This document shows, one piece after another, positions 35,027 through 46,598 of a stretch of 64,000 bases of DNA. Source of the DNA: Salticus scenicus (lineage: Eukaryota; Arthropoda; Arachnida; Araneae; Salticidae); NCBI GenBank assembly GCA_963930645.1, contig OZ005656.1, positions 189,817,079 to 189,881,078 on the forward strand, given 5' to 3'. Position numbers and translations under genes: made by a program. The notes beneath the pieces are model-generated. The model saw only the letters and a list, made by a program, of their open reading frames with translations. It had not been told where the DNA came from and searched no databases. The stretch's first letter is position 1; each line of letters opens with the position of its first letter.

Positions 35027-35200
35027 TTAACCCCACGTGCCGTCTGCACCCCATTCAGTAGTAGCTGGGGTAGTAATAGGAGCTGGTGGTGTAGCACCAA
35101 CAGCAGCAGCTGGTATAGCTGGAGTAGCTGACCAATCATTAGTAGGTGCTGACCAGTCATCAGCATCAGGATATGCCACAGTGGTAGGTTCTGCAGCCCA
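35027..35200 (-). CDS. 40S ribosomal protein SA, last exon
   Basis: The exon is 57 codons plus TAA, after the acceptor TTTTTTAG. It encodes the family's variable acidic tail with spaced Trp repeats (DDWSAPTNDWSATP, then EWGADGTWG at the end). In vertebrates such E/D-W-S repeats lie in the laminin-binding tail of the same protein. A proline/alanine/threonine-rich run separates the Trp motifs. Confidence 0.93.
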   Translation of the reverse strand, partial: WAAEPTTVAYPDADDWSAPTNDWSATPAIPAAAVGATPPAPITTPATTEWGADGTWG

Positions 35201-36347
35201 CTAAAAAAATGAAAATCTAGTTTAGGAAATAGAAACAAATTTGCTAAAGAAAATACATGAAAAGAAATAAGAAAAAATACTATGGTATTGATAGGATTGA
35301 CAATAGTTATCTTTTTCAATAACTAAAGTATTTTAAATCACTTGACAGACATGCTATCCTCTCATACTTAGCTATCATGCACACTTAAAAGAAAAAAAGC
35401 ATTACACAAAATATGCATTTTCTATTTATTTATCTAGAGCAAAGAATTCTCACTCCATTCACCATGGAACATATTTTCTGCACAGGTAAGTTTTTTAACT
35501 CAAAAAAAAAAAAAAACATTCTATGCTCCACAAATTAAATTGACTCAATTCCCATTTTTTTTCTTAACCCTCGCTTTCCCAAGATGGGGTCATTTTGATA
35601 CCATTTTGAAGTTGAAATGTAATTAAGCACGCCTCATTCAAAAAGTGTGCTAATTCGCCAGAGATAGCAAACATAACCAGTAAAATGTTGCAACTTCTAA
35701 GCGATACAGAAAGATGTAGTGCTGGTGATTTTCGCCAAACGTGCTAAGCGGCACTGCATCGGATTTATAGCTCACCAATGCCATACAAAGAGTTTAAGAT
35801 AGATTTGGAAAAACTACAAAAAGCATTTATTTAAAAAATGGAGTTACGGCTTTTTAATTATGGGGCATAATAAATATAAGATGCATACATATTCAATTGA
35901 GATGGGTGAGCTAGTGGAACAAGGGGGAAGGCTACATACAAAACCCCTGAAAACTACCACTTGCATGCAGACAGAATAGACTTATTAACAATATATTATA
36001 TGGCTATTATTAAAAAATATTTATACCTTCAATAAGTGATATTTGCAGTGTTCTTAATACATTAAAGCAAATTAAATATTCGAAATGTAATGAAAAATTT
36101 CTATAAAAACAAAATAATTTAACACAAAACTCAAAAACAGCAAAATTAAAAAAAAAAAAAAATTCTAGCTCCTGAAAATTCCTCCCTCCCCCGGTGGAAA
36201 ATGAGAGACAGAGGTTTTTGGAGACAGTAGTCAAGAACTGATTACTGAGCTTAAAAATCCAAGAAAGAAAAATAATTGTCTTTAACCTTTGCCTCGATGT
36301 TGAACAATGTGCCTACTAGACAAACATCAAATGTCAGGAAACAAATG
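35201..36347. other. RPSA last intron, part; possible piggyBac-type end
   Basis: No coding sequence. TTAACCCTCGCTTTCCCAAG near 35565 looks like the left end of a TTAA-flanked element, but I found no matching right end. The intron continues to 38967. Confidence 0.4.
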
Positions 36348-38232
36348 CATAGCTGCCAACCTTTGAGGATCAAAATTAGGGAGATTTTGTATACGACATA
36401 ATTTATGCCATAAATAAAATATTAGCATAGTAATTGTTGATGAAAAGGAGCAAATAAAAAGAATTTTTTGCAGTATCTAGAGACTTTCTTCTTATTGCAA
36501 ATAATGCGAAAAAATAAATAAAACATACTGAATTTAAAATACTACTAGATTATATTAAATTCTAATACTGAAGTTATACATATACATACATTGATTTGGG
36601 GAAAATGTTCCTACCTGAAAAATATTCATTTTTTTTTTCCCATGTTTCACATTTGGTATAGATACGGAATGTAAATATTTAATTTAATTAAGAAAATTAA
36701 ATATTTAAATAGATTCATCAAGTTCAGCAGTAAAGTCTAAAAATAATTATATGTGAGAAATATTAAGCGTTTGTAGAATTGATCACTATCCGGAAGAGGG
36801 GGATAAAAATTAGAGTAAAAAATATTAAACTATTTCAATTGTACTTCTAAAATCTAATAAAGCAAGCTCAAAATGAATATATTTATGTTGCAGATGGGCG
36901 AAGATTGGGAAATAAAAGACTTCTGCAGATCGTTTGATTGCTGATCGCTAGTTGGAGAAAAATAAAAGGGGGGAAGAGGGACAAAAAATAATCATGAGGG
37001 GAAATATTTAACAATTCTAATTCTTTACAGATTCTAGAATCTCATAAAGCAAGTTTGAAATTAATATTGTCATTTATGTTGTGGATGGAGACAGACTGGG
37101 AATTGGGAGCTTTCGTAGAACATTTGATCATTGATCATTCCATAAGGTTTTTTTTTTTAAACTGAAGAAACAAATTTGTAAAATTCCACAAATTAGACAA
37201 AAAAAAGAAAAAAAAAAAAATTGTGGATTTCCACGAATTCACGAAAAAATTACATGCCTGAAACATCAGCATAGGAAAGACGGGAGAAAGGAGGGGGGGG
37301 GGGGGATGATTAGCTACTGCGTGTGACAAAATTTTTGAAAAATTAGGAAGATATGAATGTTTTTCGGGAGTCTGGGAGATTGCCTCAAAATTCCAGGAAC
37401 AAAAATAGGAACATTATGTGTGATGAACAAATTCAGGATTTTTCCTCCCATATTTACACATTATTTTATGTACATGCACAGGTTTGTCCACACTTAAAAT
37501 TGTTTAATATATATAGATTAATTATAGTAAAATAATTTTTAATTATTATTCATTTTAACTATTATATAAATTGTATATTGAACAACATTCTTTAAACAGG
37601 GATGGGCAGGGGAATCACAATAAAAATTACATGACAACTCTACCTCCTCTTTATTGATTCAAGAATCTAATAAAGCAAGTTAAAAATCATAATTGGCATT
37701 ATTGTTGCAAATAAAGAAAAACTGAAAAAAATCACAAAGCTTCTTGTGGGCATTTAATCACCAATCAATACTAGGAGGGGAAAGGGGGGGGGGGGTAAAA
37801 TTATATGAGAGAGATAGTGAACAATTTTACTTTTTTGCAGGTTCTAGAATCTAATAAAGGCAATTTAAAAAGAACATTGGCATTTATGTTGCAAATGGAA
37901 AAAGATTGGTAATTGCAAGGTTTTCGTGATATGTTTGATTGCCGGTCATTAGCAGGTGGGTGAGGGAAAAAATTACATGAGTGAGAAATATTGAACAATT
38001 TGAAGTCTTTATATTCTAGAATCTAATAAAGCAAGTTTTAAATGAACATTGGCATTTATGTTGTGGATGGAAAAATTGAAAATAGCAAGTCTTCTGCAAT
38101 GCGTTTGATCACCAATCGTTTTATTTGTGTTACGAAGCTTAAAAAGCTGAACATTTTGGGTAAAATTGGACTTCCGGAACAAAGCTTAAAAAACAGAACA
38201 AATCGGAAAAATCTGAACACTTGGCAGCAATG
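36348..38232. mobile_element. CATAGCTGC-type TIR element, copy 1, with internal minisatellite
   Basis: Begins CATAGCTGCCAACCTTTGAG and ends in the inverse CACTTGGCAGCAATG. CAAATG flanks both sides (36342-36347 and 38233-38238), a perfect 6-bp duplication. The first ~250 bp match 51131 onward. The interior holds at least five ~180-bp units, each with AGAATCTAATAAAGCAAGTT. There is no transposase, so the family is non-autonomous and the superfamily open. It lies in the last RPSA intron. Confidence 0.75.
36740..38130. repeat. ~180-bp minisatellite inside the CATAGCTGC-type element
   Basis: AGAATCTAATAAAGCA-type motifs recur near 36847, 37034, 37664, 37847 and 38020. Each is followed by CATTTATGTTG(TG)GATGGA and GTTTGATCACTGATC-like blocks and then a G-run. 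Spacing is about 173-187 bp where units are adjacent. Confidence 0.75.
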
Positions 38233-38967
38233 CAAATGCAACCATGGCATAATTTTTTTAAAAACATTACACAGTTCTTGAACATTTTTTTTTAGTCGTG
38301 TAACTGTAAGTCAAATAATTTAAATTACATAATGCTACAGAAAATCAAATAATAAAAACAACAAGAAGTTGTTAAACTGTTTAATCTTAGAATTCTACCT
38401 ATACCCAGGAGTAGAAAGTGCTTAAAACTGCGACGCACATCACAGAACAATTGAGGCTTTTGCAGAACATTTCATCGATCCCCTAACTGGATGATGTTGA
38501 TTAATACAGCTAACATTCTAAAATTAATAAAACCTAGATATGCTCAACTGACCTGTAAATCTGTTAGCATACTAGAAAATTGCTGGAAACAGTCATTGTT
38601 TCATATCATTGTATAGACAAAATTTATAAACATTTTGTAAGTAGTATATTCACATTAATGTGACAATATTAATGCCAAAAGCCATTGAAAAAATTGCAAA
38701 TTCTGGGTGTATTCCTCAGTTTTAGATTATAAAAATTTTAAACCATGTTTTATTATAAATGTGTAATAAATATTTTACTAATAAGTATTATTTTTATGCT
38801 TATTTTGCATTTTACTGTGCTTTGACAAATTTAGACAAAATACCTGCAGAACATCTGCAAATTTTAATGTCTCGTTGCAGAACATCGGATATAATTCTGC
38901 TCCTGGGTACCTATACACTTTATATAAGACAAACACACATTCATCTGTTAAAATATAAACAACTTAC

Positions 38968-39084
38968 ATCAGAAACTTCAGGTGCAACAACAGCCTCTCC
39001 ACCACCCCAGGGTTCTGAAGCAAATTCAGTCGCTTCTTTCATGGGTCTCTCTTGTTGCATTGCAGCTTGTTCCTCTTTTTCAGC
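38968..39084 (-). CDS. 40S ribosomal protein SA, second-to-last exon
   Basis: The exon is 39 whole codons between an AG acceptor (CTGTAG) and the donor GTAAGT. It encodes AEKEEQAAMQQERPMKEATE and a segment ending VVAPEVSD. This is the conserved E-K-E-E-Q-A-A start of the C-terminal region, about residues 210-248 if the N-terminus has the usual length. Confidence 0.92.
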
Positions 39085-41333
39085 CTACAGTAAAAAAATT
39101 TCTTATAACATTTTATACTATGAATATAAGTATCTTTAGCTTATATATACATATACAAAGGATGATTAACCATTGCCAAATTTGGTATCTATTAGTTATT
39201 TTTAACTGTTCACTGGTTCTACAATAATGGTGATTTATAAAGGGTTTGATTGAAAATGTTAATGAAACTTAAATGTTTTTAAGAAATTTCATGTTATGAA
39301 ATTTTTTTTAAACAATACTACAAAGCAATTTAAACAAACATGTCATGATACATCTACAGGCCTAGGAGTGGTAAAGCACTCTTGAAAAAGAGAGAAGAGA
39401 CTAAAATGTTGTGCAGTATTTTTTTTCCTGAATCTAATTTTCATTTTTTAAAACTATATTTTATATGCTATACAATGTTTGTGTATCCCGTCTAGTACAC
39501 ATTGATGGGAAATTGAATCCACGAGGAAAAATTGGTAAAAACAAACAAAATAATAAAAAATAATGGAAAAGGGGTGAGAAAAAGCTAAAAAAGACAAATG
39601 TTTAAAAAAACAGAAAAAAAAAGGAGGGGAGAGAGAGGGAAATAGACAAATACAGTAGGGAACCAATTATACAGAATGCTTTTTACAAGACTATTCTGGA
39701 TAACTGGTTGCTCATTAAGCAAGCCTTATTAATCAAAATTATTGCATATAGTTCTCATTTAAAATAACTATTTTAAATCAAAAATTAATATATTTTATAA
39801 ATTAATTAAATTTAAATACTTAATTGACCTGATTTTTTTTTAAATAAAAGTATTAAAATGATTTTTAATCAAGATAAATTATTAATCAAAATTTAAAATG
39901 TGGATTTTTTTTTCTTTTTTTTAACAACTTTCCATGAAAATCAAAATCTGCTCAATTTTTTTTTTTTTTTTATGTCCATGAGAGTGGACATTCATAATAT
40001 TTTAACCCTACAAGGTTCAATTTTCTTTTAGTGTGCGACAAAAATATATAGGTTGTAATTAGTGATCAGAAGATAGGGAAAACTTATAAAAATAAAACCA
40101 TATTTTACAGAAAAATCAACTTATTAGCTCAACGTATCGTATGTGGAACATACATAAAAATATGATTTACTAATACGTTTACTATTGTAATATATATTTA
40201 AAAAAAAAAAACTTACCTCTGCAAAATATATACTTCGTTATAACACACAGTAATTTTTTTCAAGTCAGTTCAATAACTATTCTTTTTTTTATTTTTGAAT
40301 TCAGACAAAGGACTAATGTATCACTTTCATACAAATTTCACAGAGTGCACTATAACAAAAACACGAACGACATCTTTAGGTAAAGATTCATATTACTACA
40401 TTGCTAAATGTCAGTAGCTTTTAACAAGATGTCAAGAGATGTCGCAACTAATAGTTTTATAGCTATAGGAACAATTAAAGTTGGTGTTCCAAATATGGAA
40501 CTGGGTGCCTTGTAGGGTTAAAGGTAATTTGATTTTAATTATCACCCCCCCCCCTTAATAAATAAAATAAAATTCAGTACAGGACCAATTATCCCCATTT
40601 CACCCAATCCTTTCCACATAACAGACATGGTACAAGCTTACAGAAAAAAAGGCTGAACTTTTCACGACCCCACTCCCCCTCTCAAAAGTGGTATCAGGCA
40701 ACTCACACAATATAAATTTTACAATAATAAAAATGTTAAATATGATTGCATACATATACAAACAATAAACAAAATCAGAACAATAAATCTTATATTAAAT
40801 ATCATATTAATTATAATTAAAATAGTGCTTAAAAAACACACAAAATTATTACACATACTTGAAAATAAGTTTATTCTATAGAAGTATGTTTGCTGGGGCA
40901 ATTGATTAGCAAAATAATGTTGTTCAAGTTCATTAGGAAAATGCAGTTTGAGTGCTATTTCTTTTTCATTTTCTCCAAATTTGAATTTGACATTTCTTGA
41001 AAGCCAATCGCATAGAAATTGCTAATAATATATTGCACAAATTCAGGCTGACACCCACCCCCCACTACACATGTCCAAAAAGTTTTAATGCATATTTGCA
41101 TTATCCCAATAATAATTTTCAAGCCTAAAAAGGCTGAATTCCGCCTTAAGGCTGAAAAGTAACATGTCTGACAAATAAAATTGTCACCTTTATGATATTG
41201 TGTGGTGGCACCATCTATCCACATTTTTCAGAACTAAATGCTATCTTTTCAGTTTACCTTGTACTGTTTATGACCTTTAACTTATATTCTCTGCCAAATT
41301 ATAAATACTACTTTTAATTGTTTCAGATCACAA

Positions 41334-41365
<32 letters not shown>

Positions 41366-41954
41366 GCATTGGAAGTTAAGTTTGAAAATATAATTCCGGA
41401 TAACTGGTTTTCTGGATAAACGGTATGTGAATATTTTTTTCTGCCAACTAAAATATTTCTGCAAAAAAGTGAAAGCACACAGTGAGCGTGTGCATCTATT
41501 AGAAATATCAGTCCTATCGTTACAAATTTGGTACTAAATGAAAGAGGCAATTTTTCCTGAATCCAGGGGTGCAAACAGTTTTTTGACACGACAATTATAT
41601 ATATATTAATAACTAAAGAATAAAATTTAGGTGGCAACACTGCATTTTAATTCATTTCAGTCATTTAAAAAAGTATGTGGCCCAGTTTTATGGTCAAAAA
41701 TGAGAAAAAATAAATTAAAAATAAAAATTTTACATATGACAGAATTTTTATTATTATTATTATTTTTTTTCCCATAAAAGATAACATGCAAACTTGAATA
41801 AGATATAAATTAAGAATTTGTTCATACAAGTTTTAAAATAAATTACTTTTAACAAGCTGAAATGCTCAAATTTCAATAAAATATAAAACAGCTTCATATT
41901 ATTGCCCCCCCCCCCTTAATTAAAAAAAAAAAAAAAAAAAAGAACAAATCTTAC
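39085..41954. other. RPSA intron, 2.9 kb
   Basis: It contains a piggyBac-type MITE (40006-40517) and fragments resembling Tigger ends: CAGTAGGGAACCAATTATAC near 39653, a related CAGTACAGGACCAATTATCC near 40575, and TTCCGGATAACTGG near 41395. None could be paired into a full element. A poly-A/T tract lies at 41335-41360. No snoRNA could be supported. Confidence 0.45.
40006..40517. mobile_element. piggyBac-type MITE, 512 bp
   Basis: TTAA flanks both ends (40002-40005 and 40518-40521). The ends are CCCTACAAGG and CCTTGTAGGG, a perfect 10-bp inverted repeat. It is non-coding and sits in an RPSA intron. Confidence 0.8.
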
Positions 41955-42083
41955 ATCTTCAGGATCCCGATAGAAGTATAAATCCACCATCACATCCCAT
42001 TTCAATTCTCTGCTAATAGTTCCTCTCATTCTCAGTACCTCTCGAGCAAGCATCCACCACATCAGCCCAATAGAGTGTGTACC
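41955..42083 (-). CDS. 40S ribosomal protein SA, third-from-last exon
   Basis: The exon is 43 whole codons between TTATAG and GTAAG. It encodes GTHSIGLMWWMLAREVLRMR, then GTISRELKWDVMVDLYFYRD-PED. The LMWWMLAREVLRMRG block is a signature of eukaryotic uS2. The intron to the next exon upstream is only 82 bp, in contrast to the multi-kb introns on the other side. Confidence 0.96.
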
Positions 42084-42165
42084 CTATAAAATAAAACAAA
42101 TTAGAACTGAAATTCTACAAAACTATCACAGAAAGCCACAAAAAAGAAATAAATGATCAAAATAC

Positions 42166-42530
42166 CTTGTTGTTACATGGAATAGCTATGTCTACATAAC
42201 GAAGCGGAGAATCTGTATTACAGAAGGCAATAACAGGAATATTAACATATGAAGCTTCTGTCAGAGGTTGGTGATCAACTCTAGGATCGGTGACAACAAG
42301 AAGTCTAGGTTCACGAAAGGCAGCTTGAATCTGATTAGTGAAGGTTCCTGGAGTGAAACGTCCAGCAATAGGAGTAGCCCCAGTGGCAGAAGCAAATTTT
42401 AAAACTGCTCTTTGTCCATAAGGTCTAGATGATATTACACAAACATCAGCAGGATTTTCAATAGATACTATTGCCCTGGCAGCAAGTAATAGCTTTTCCC
42501 ATGTCTTCTTTAGATTAATTAGATATACAC
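42166..42530 (-). CDS. 40S ribosomal protein SA (uS2), core exon
   Basis: The exon begins with two bases of a split Gly codon after TTTCACTAG and ends at AAG before GTATTT. It encodes 121 codons, VYLINLKKTWEKLLLAARAI through NTDSPLRYVDIAIPCNNK, matching about residues 46-166 of animal RPSA at very high similarity, including the FTPGTFTNQIQAAFREPRLL signature. The protein is a structural part of the 40S subunit near the mRNA exit and, in vertebrates, doubles as a laminin receptor. The reading frame is intact. The exon with the first ~45 residues was not found upstream in this window. Confidence 0.97.
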
Positions 42531-42782
42531 CTAGTGAAATTAAATATAGCTTAAGTATTACAAAATAAAATATAAATTTTGATAGCTCTTGCATTTTCAA
42601 TGCATAAAATATAAAGATCAACAATAAATTTGTGCTTTATATTAAACCAAGAATTTGCAATACAGCAGAACATTGATTATTTGAAGCAATGCATGGCATG
42701 GGATGTTTAAATAATCAATTTTTAGAAATAGCATTACCTTAGGAATATAAAAAACAGTGATAAAAAAAAAGAAAAAAAAATG

Positions 42783-42823
<41 letters not shown>

Positions 42824-42891
42824 CTAGTGCTCCGGGGTATTCTGGAAAGGCACAACTGTTGGCTTAAAAAAAAAAAAAAAAACAGAACTAA
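42531..42891. other. RPSA upstream intron, (AT)n tract
   Basis: AT microsatellite at about 42784-42820 and a poly-A run near 42866-42882. No exon matching the RPSA N-terminus was seen. Confidence 0.5.
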
Positions 42892-42991
42892 CAAGGGAAG
42901 TATGAATAAGTAAAATTCCTATTGAAATCAAACAAAGCTTAAATTAAAGACCATGGTCGAAAACACAGGGTAGAGTACAAATATGCTGCAA
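42892..42991 (+). repeat. Third copy of the CAAGGGAAGTATGAAT terminus
   Basis: CAAGGGAAGTATGAATAAGT and the following GACCATGGTCGAAAACACAG match the first ~100 bp of both ends of the 3070-4464 element. It then stops, before the tRNA-like part. This shows a shared, fixed outer end for the family. Confidence 0.7.
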
Positions 42992-43015
42992 TATGTATGC
43001 AAATAAGCACACATA

Positions 43016-43147
43016 ATAATCTATAAGTATATCCTCTGTAAAAATTATGATTCTACATATATCGGTGAAACTGGCAGAACAGGTGAAATTAGATTAAAGG
43101 AACATAAACGATCATATAAAACAGGTGAACCCTTTGCTGATGCATAA
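43016..43147 (+). pseudogene. Penelope-like GIY-YIG endonuclease fragment
   Basis: An open stretch of 43 codons ending at TAA encodes IIYKYILCKNYDSTYIGETG followed by RTGEIRLKEHKRSYKTGEPF. The YIGETGR core with R-x-EHKRS downstream is the GIY-YIG nuclease of Penelope-like retroelements; here the first motif reads IIY instead of GIY. There is no reverse transcriptase nearby. A GTTCTAGCCGAAACATCTGT tail near 43257 may belong to the same element, separated by a GC-rich insertion at 43160-43255. Confidence 0.6.
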
Positions 43148-43389
43148 GGTCTTTAGGTTGCAAAATTTCTGCTTATGCCAGTTGCGGGCCCCTTCATGGA
43201 GGGGGGCCCAGGGCAACTGCCCCGCATGCCCTGGCGTTAATCAGGGCCTGGGGCTAGTGTTCTAGCCGAAACATCTGTCGTGTATTTTAATGTTTTTAAT
43301 TAAAATGTATTTTTAAAGTTTTAAAAATTTTTGTATTCTTTATCTCATTTTAAATGCTACTTTGGTTTTTGGAAAATTCATCTGTACAC

Positions 43390-43575
43390 CAGACCTATCT
43401 TAATTCTGAAGTTTTGTAGAGTTTAGGAGATATGATAGCCAGAAGATACCACACATACATACACCAATAGTCAAAAACCACTTTTTTTTTACTCAGGGGG
43501 TCTGAAAATGTGTAAATCGGGTGAAATCTCGATATCGGATTTTTGGACCGAATACAAAAAAAAAAAAAATCTGAA
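43390..43575 (+). repeat. Interspersed tail family, copy 5
   Basis: Contains AGGAGATATGATAGCCAGAA, CACACATACATACACC, CTCAGGGGGTCTGAAAATGT and AAATCTCGATATCGGATTTT, ending in a poly-A run. Confidence 0.6.
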
Positions 43576-44344
43576 AACTTTAACAGTGCAATACTGTTAG
43601 GTAATGTAGAGGGACAATAATTAAAAATATTTTATGAGAATCTAATGACTACGAAAAATTTAATAAAGCAACAATAAACAATTATTAAAATCCAGTTTTT
43701 TTGATGTAAAGGGTAGATAAACAGAATTTTACAATATTTAAAGAAAAACTATTAATTATAAAAAAAACTTAATAAATTTTAAAATTAAATTTAAAAAGAC
43801 TTTTGAAATTTTTAAAATTATATTATGAATATCCGAATATATTCTGAAAAAACCCAGATAAACCGAAAAAACCCTGATAAAACCCACTGGGCTGTGTTTT
43901 TTTTTTTTCTCTTTTTCCAACTCTGATTATAACTACCATATAAATCGCTTACTTGATAAAAGACATTTTTAAAGTTCATATTTATGACTGGTAAAATAGT
44001 AAAAAAAAAAAAAAAAGTTTTCTTCATGAAAATTTCTAAGATCATTAAAAATTTGATTAAATTTCTTTTTTAAATGTCTGTATAATTCTATAAGTTTCAA
44101 ATTTTTAAGATTTGAATCAGGAGTGATGGTTTTAAAACCTTATGCAGTTTTTTAAAGACAGAATACAAAATGTTTGGAATATAAAGTTATAAATTTATGT
44201 CAGAAACCATTCGAATAATAAATTACTACTTACACTTACAAATTAATGACAGCATAAGTCAAAGTAAATAAATAATCGATTCATTTGCTAATTACAGATG
44301 TTCTGGTTCAAAATTGTCTTTATTTAGCTTGTTACTTTCTTCTA
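43576..44344. other. No gene seen
   Basis: AT-rich sequence with poly-A and poly-T runs near 43895 and 43998. A short GGGTTTTTTC-type stretch near 43850-43890 resembles the subterminal region of the hAT element at 32628, but no end was found. Confidence 0.4.
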
Positions 44345-44480
44345 TATTCAATAGAAAAAAGTATTCGTAAAAATTTTCGACCAGAGGTTTTTGATGGATT
44401 TACATATTTTGAGAGCTGTAGAGCAGATTTGACCATTTTTAGAAAATGTCTGTCTGTGTGACAAAATTTTGTAGCAACTG
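44345..44480 (-). repeat. Interspersed tail family, copy 6, reversed
   Basis: In reverse complement it shows CACACAGACAGACATTTTCT, CTCAAAATATGTAAATCCAT and AATTTTTACGAATACTTTTT, the family order on the opposite strand. GAGATACAGTTGCTAC lies further along, as in other copies. Confidence 0.5.
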
Positions 44481-44640
44481 TATCTCAGGGACTACTGCAC
44501 ATAATTTCATACAAATTGGTATGTAGATACACATTGACTTAAATTAGTGCCTATCAACTTTTGGTAAAAATTGTCTAACAGCTTGCGTTGCCATCTCGTT
44601 TTTTCTAAATTTTTAACATGGGCATACCTGCCAACCTGCA

Positions 44641-45240
44641 AAAATCCCAAGGAGTAAAACAGTGCGCGAATAAAAAATTTTGCACTCCCCCCCCCCCAAA
44701 AAAAAAAATGCAAATAGAATTTTTTCTGTATTTTCATATAAAATTGAAAAGTGGTTAAAAAAATTATACCCTAATTTATTTTACAAATACAATAACATTC
44801 AATAAAAAGTAATATAATGCAAAGTTTAGCTCAATAAGAAATAAGACTTACCTTTCAAATTAAATATTCACATAATCATAATTATTTACTATACTTGCAC
44901 ATTTAATATATACAAGGGCTAAGATTTATTATAAGGCACCCATTGCTTATTGCCGTTGCCGATGTTTTGATCACGTGGTATGATGGTGTTTTGATTCAGT
45001 TTGTGAGCCAGTACTGCGAATCGTTTCACAACTTCGTGAATCGAATCAAAATGTCATGAAACATTTTTTTCGCGCTCCAGAGCTCTGTTTTCGCACACGC
45101 GCATTGAATATCTTTCGAACTTAGTTTTTCGCGCCTTATATCTTCGGAACTTAGTTTTTCGCATCGGCCACTCCTGCGTTCATATTGGATATTTTGGTAA
45201 TATTTCTTCATTATTATTTATTATTTTATTTTTATATATT
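44641..45240. other. No gene seen; CpG-containing stretch
   Basis: After a C-run and A-run near 44690-44710 the sequence is AT-rich. At 45060-45180 there is a short CpG-rich part with a direct repeat of TTCG(A/G)AACTTAGTTTTTCGC. Confidence 0.4.
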
Positions 45241-45558
45241 TTGATTATGGCTCTTAGTGTACCAATTCAAAATAATGTGCCCATTAGTAATGTTATTTCG
45301 AAATACCAAACTATTTTGCGCGGAAAAGTTTCTTTAAATCTATCCTGGGATAGGGAAATTGTAGGAAAATCTGGATTTCCTACCAGAGTTTTTGTAATGA
45401 AAATTTGTGAGCACAGAGATATTTTTTTGGATTTTTTACGGGAATCGGGGCTGATAAAGGCAAATTTAACTTGCACAAGATGCAATGGTCAAATGAAATT
45501 GCGCAAAAAAAAAAAGTGTCAGCAAACAGCAGAAAACATAGTGACCGCGGCTCCATGA
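45241..45558 (+). pseudogene. Possible ISXO2/Merlin-type transposase N-terminal fragment
   Basis: An open frame of 105 codons. The part FLDFLRESGLIKANLTCTRC followed by NGQMKLRKKKK resembles the start of ISXO2-like (Merlin/IS1016) transposases, where a leucine-rich helix is followed by a zinc-ribbon knuckle CxxC. Only the first CxxC is present; the frame then runs into a tandem repeat, and no DDE-type catalytic region follows. The first Met choice (45241 or 45247) is open. The assignment is tentative. Confidence 0.35.
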
Positions 45559-45830
45559 ATTTTCATGCTTTTACTGATTCATGCTCCACGAGTTAGGGGC
45601 GTCCAGTGATGTTTTTTTTGGTTTTAATGCTCGCGAAGCGAGCAAACAGCAGAAAACAGTGACCGCGGCTCCATGAATTTTCATGCTTTTACTGATTCAT
45701 GCTCCACTAGTTAGGGGCGTCCAGTGATGTTTTTTTTGGTTTTATTGCTCGCGAAGCGAGCAAACAGCAGAAAACATAGTGAAACATTAAAAAAAAAAAG
45801 GGCGTCCAGTGATGATTTTTTGGCATGAGA
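45515..45830. repeat. ~120-bp tandem repeat with GCTCGCGAAGCGAGC palindrome
   Basis: Units begin near GCAAACAGCAGAAAACATAG at about 45520, 45640 and 45760. The first two continue through GACCGCGGCTCCATGAATTT and GGGGCGTCCAGTGATG and are nearly identical. The third is partial. The 15-base palindrome falls at each unit junction. Confidence 0.85.
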
Positions 45831-46079
45831 GCAGAAAAAAAAAAAAAAAGAGGAAACACGCGTGTTCATAAAATTAATTTCAAATGAAAAATAGCGCGTG
45901 CGGGGAAAACTATACAAATGCGTTCCTAAAATTTATTTCAAATGAAAAAATAATGCTCACAGGAAAAAACTATACAAAATATTTTAAAAGTGACAAAATA
46001 AACTATAAGAATAACACATCAGCACAATAAAACATGTATAAAAAAAAAAAAAAAAAAGCTAGCAATCAACATTTAATAA

Positions 46080-46440
46080 TATTGACTGGTGATGGAAAAT
46101 GGGAAAGGGGGGGGGGGGGGTTAAAAAGTAGTTCAATATTAAACACAATTCTTCTTCCTTATGGGTTCTAGAATATCATAAAGTCAGTTTAAAATTAATA
46201 TTGACATTTTTGTTGTGGATGGAACAAAAATCCTGCAGAATGTTTCATTGGCGATGGTTGGAGATGAAAAAAAGGGGGAGGGGGGAGGACAAAAAAAAAT
46301 TACCCGAGTGAGAAATATTGAATAATTCTGTTCTTTTATATGTTATAGAATATGATAAAGCACGTTTAAAATGAATATTGACATTTATATTTTGGATGAA
46401 AAAAGATTAAGAATCTAAAATATCGTGAAGCGTTTGAACA
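46080..46440. repeat. ~180-bp minisatellite, second locus
   Basis: AGAATATCATAAAGTCAGTT (near 46161) and AGAATATGATAAAGCACGTT (near 46347), 186 bp apart, with the same TTGTGGATGGA and G-run blocks as in 36740-38130. The outer CATAGCTGC ends are not evident here. Confidence 0.7.
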
Positions 46441-46598
46441 CTGATCGTTATTAGAGTTTGATTTTAACAAAATAAAAAATCGCGAAATTAACGAAAATCA
46501 CAAAAAAAGTGGAAAATCATGGATCCGCGGAAAATTCTCATGCCTGTTGATGTAAATAGTGAATGATGGCTCTGAAAAATATGCTCAAACTAATTCAT

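Noticed and set aside
35201..38967. Intronic snoRNA in RPSA, as in vertebrates
   Set aside because: No box C/D or H/ACA structure could be supported by eye.
38759..39227. Plus-strand frames over the RPSA exon at 38968-39084
   Set aside because: Antisense shadow of the RPSA exon.
39653..41430. One Tigger element spanning the CAGTAGGG and CCGGATAACTGG fragments
   Set aside because: The two fragments are in the same orientation and do not form an inverted pair; left as unpaired fragments.
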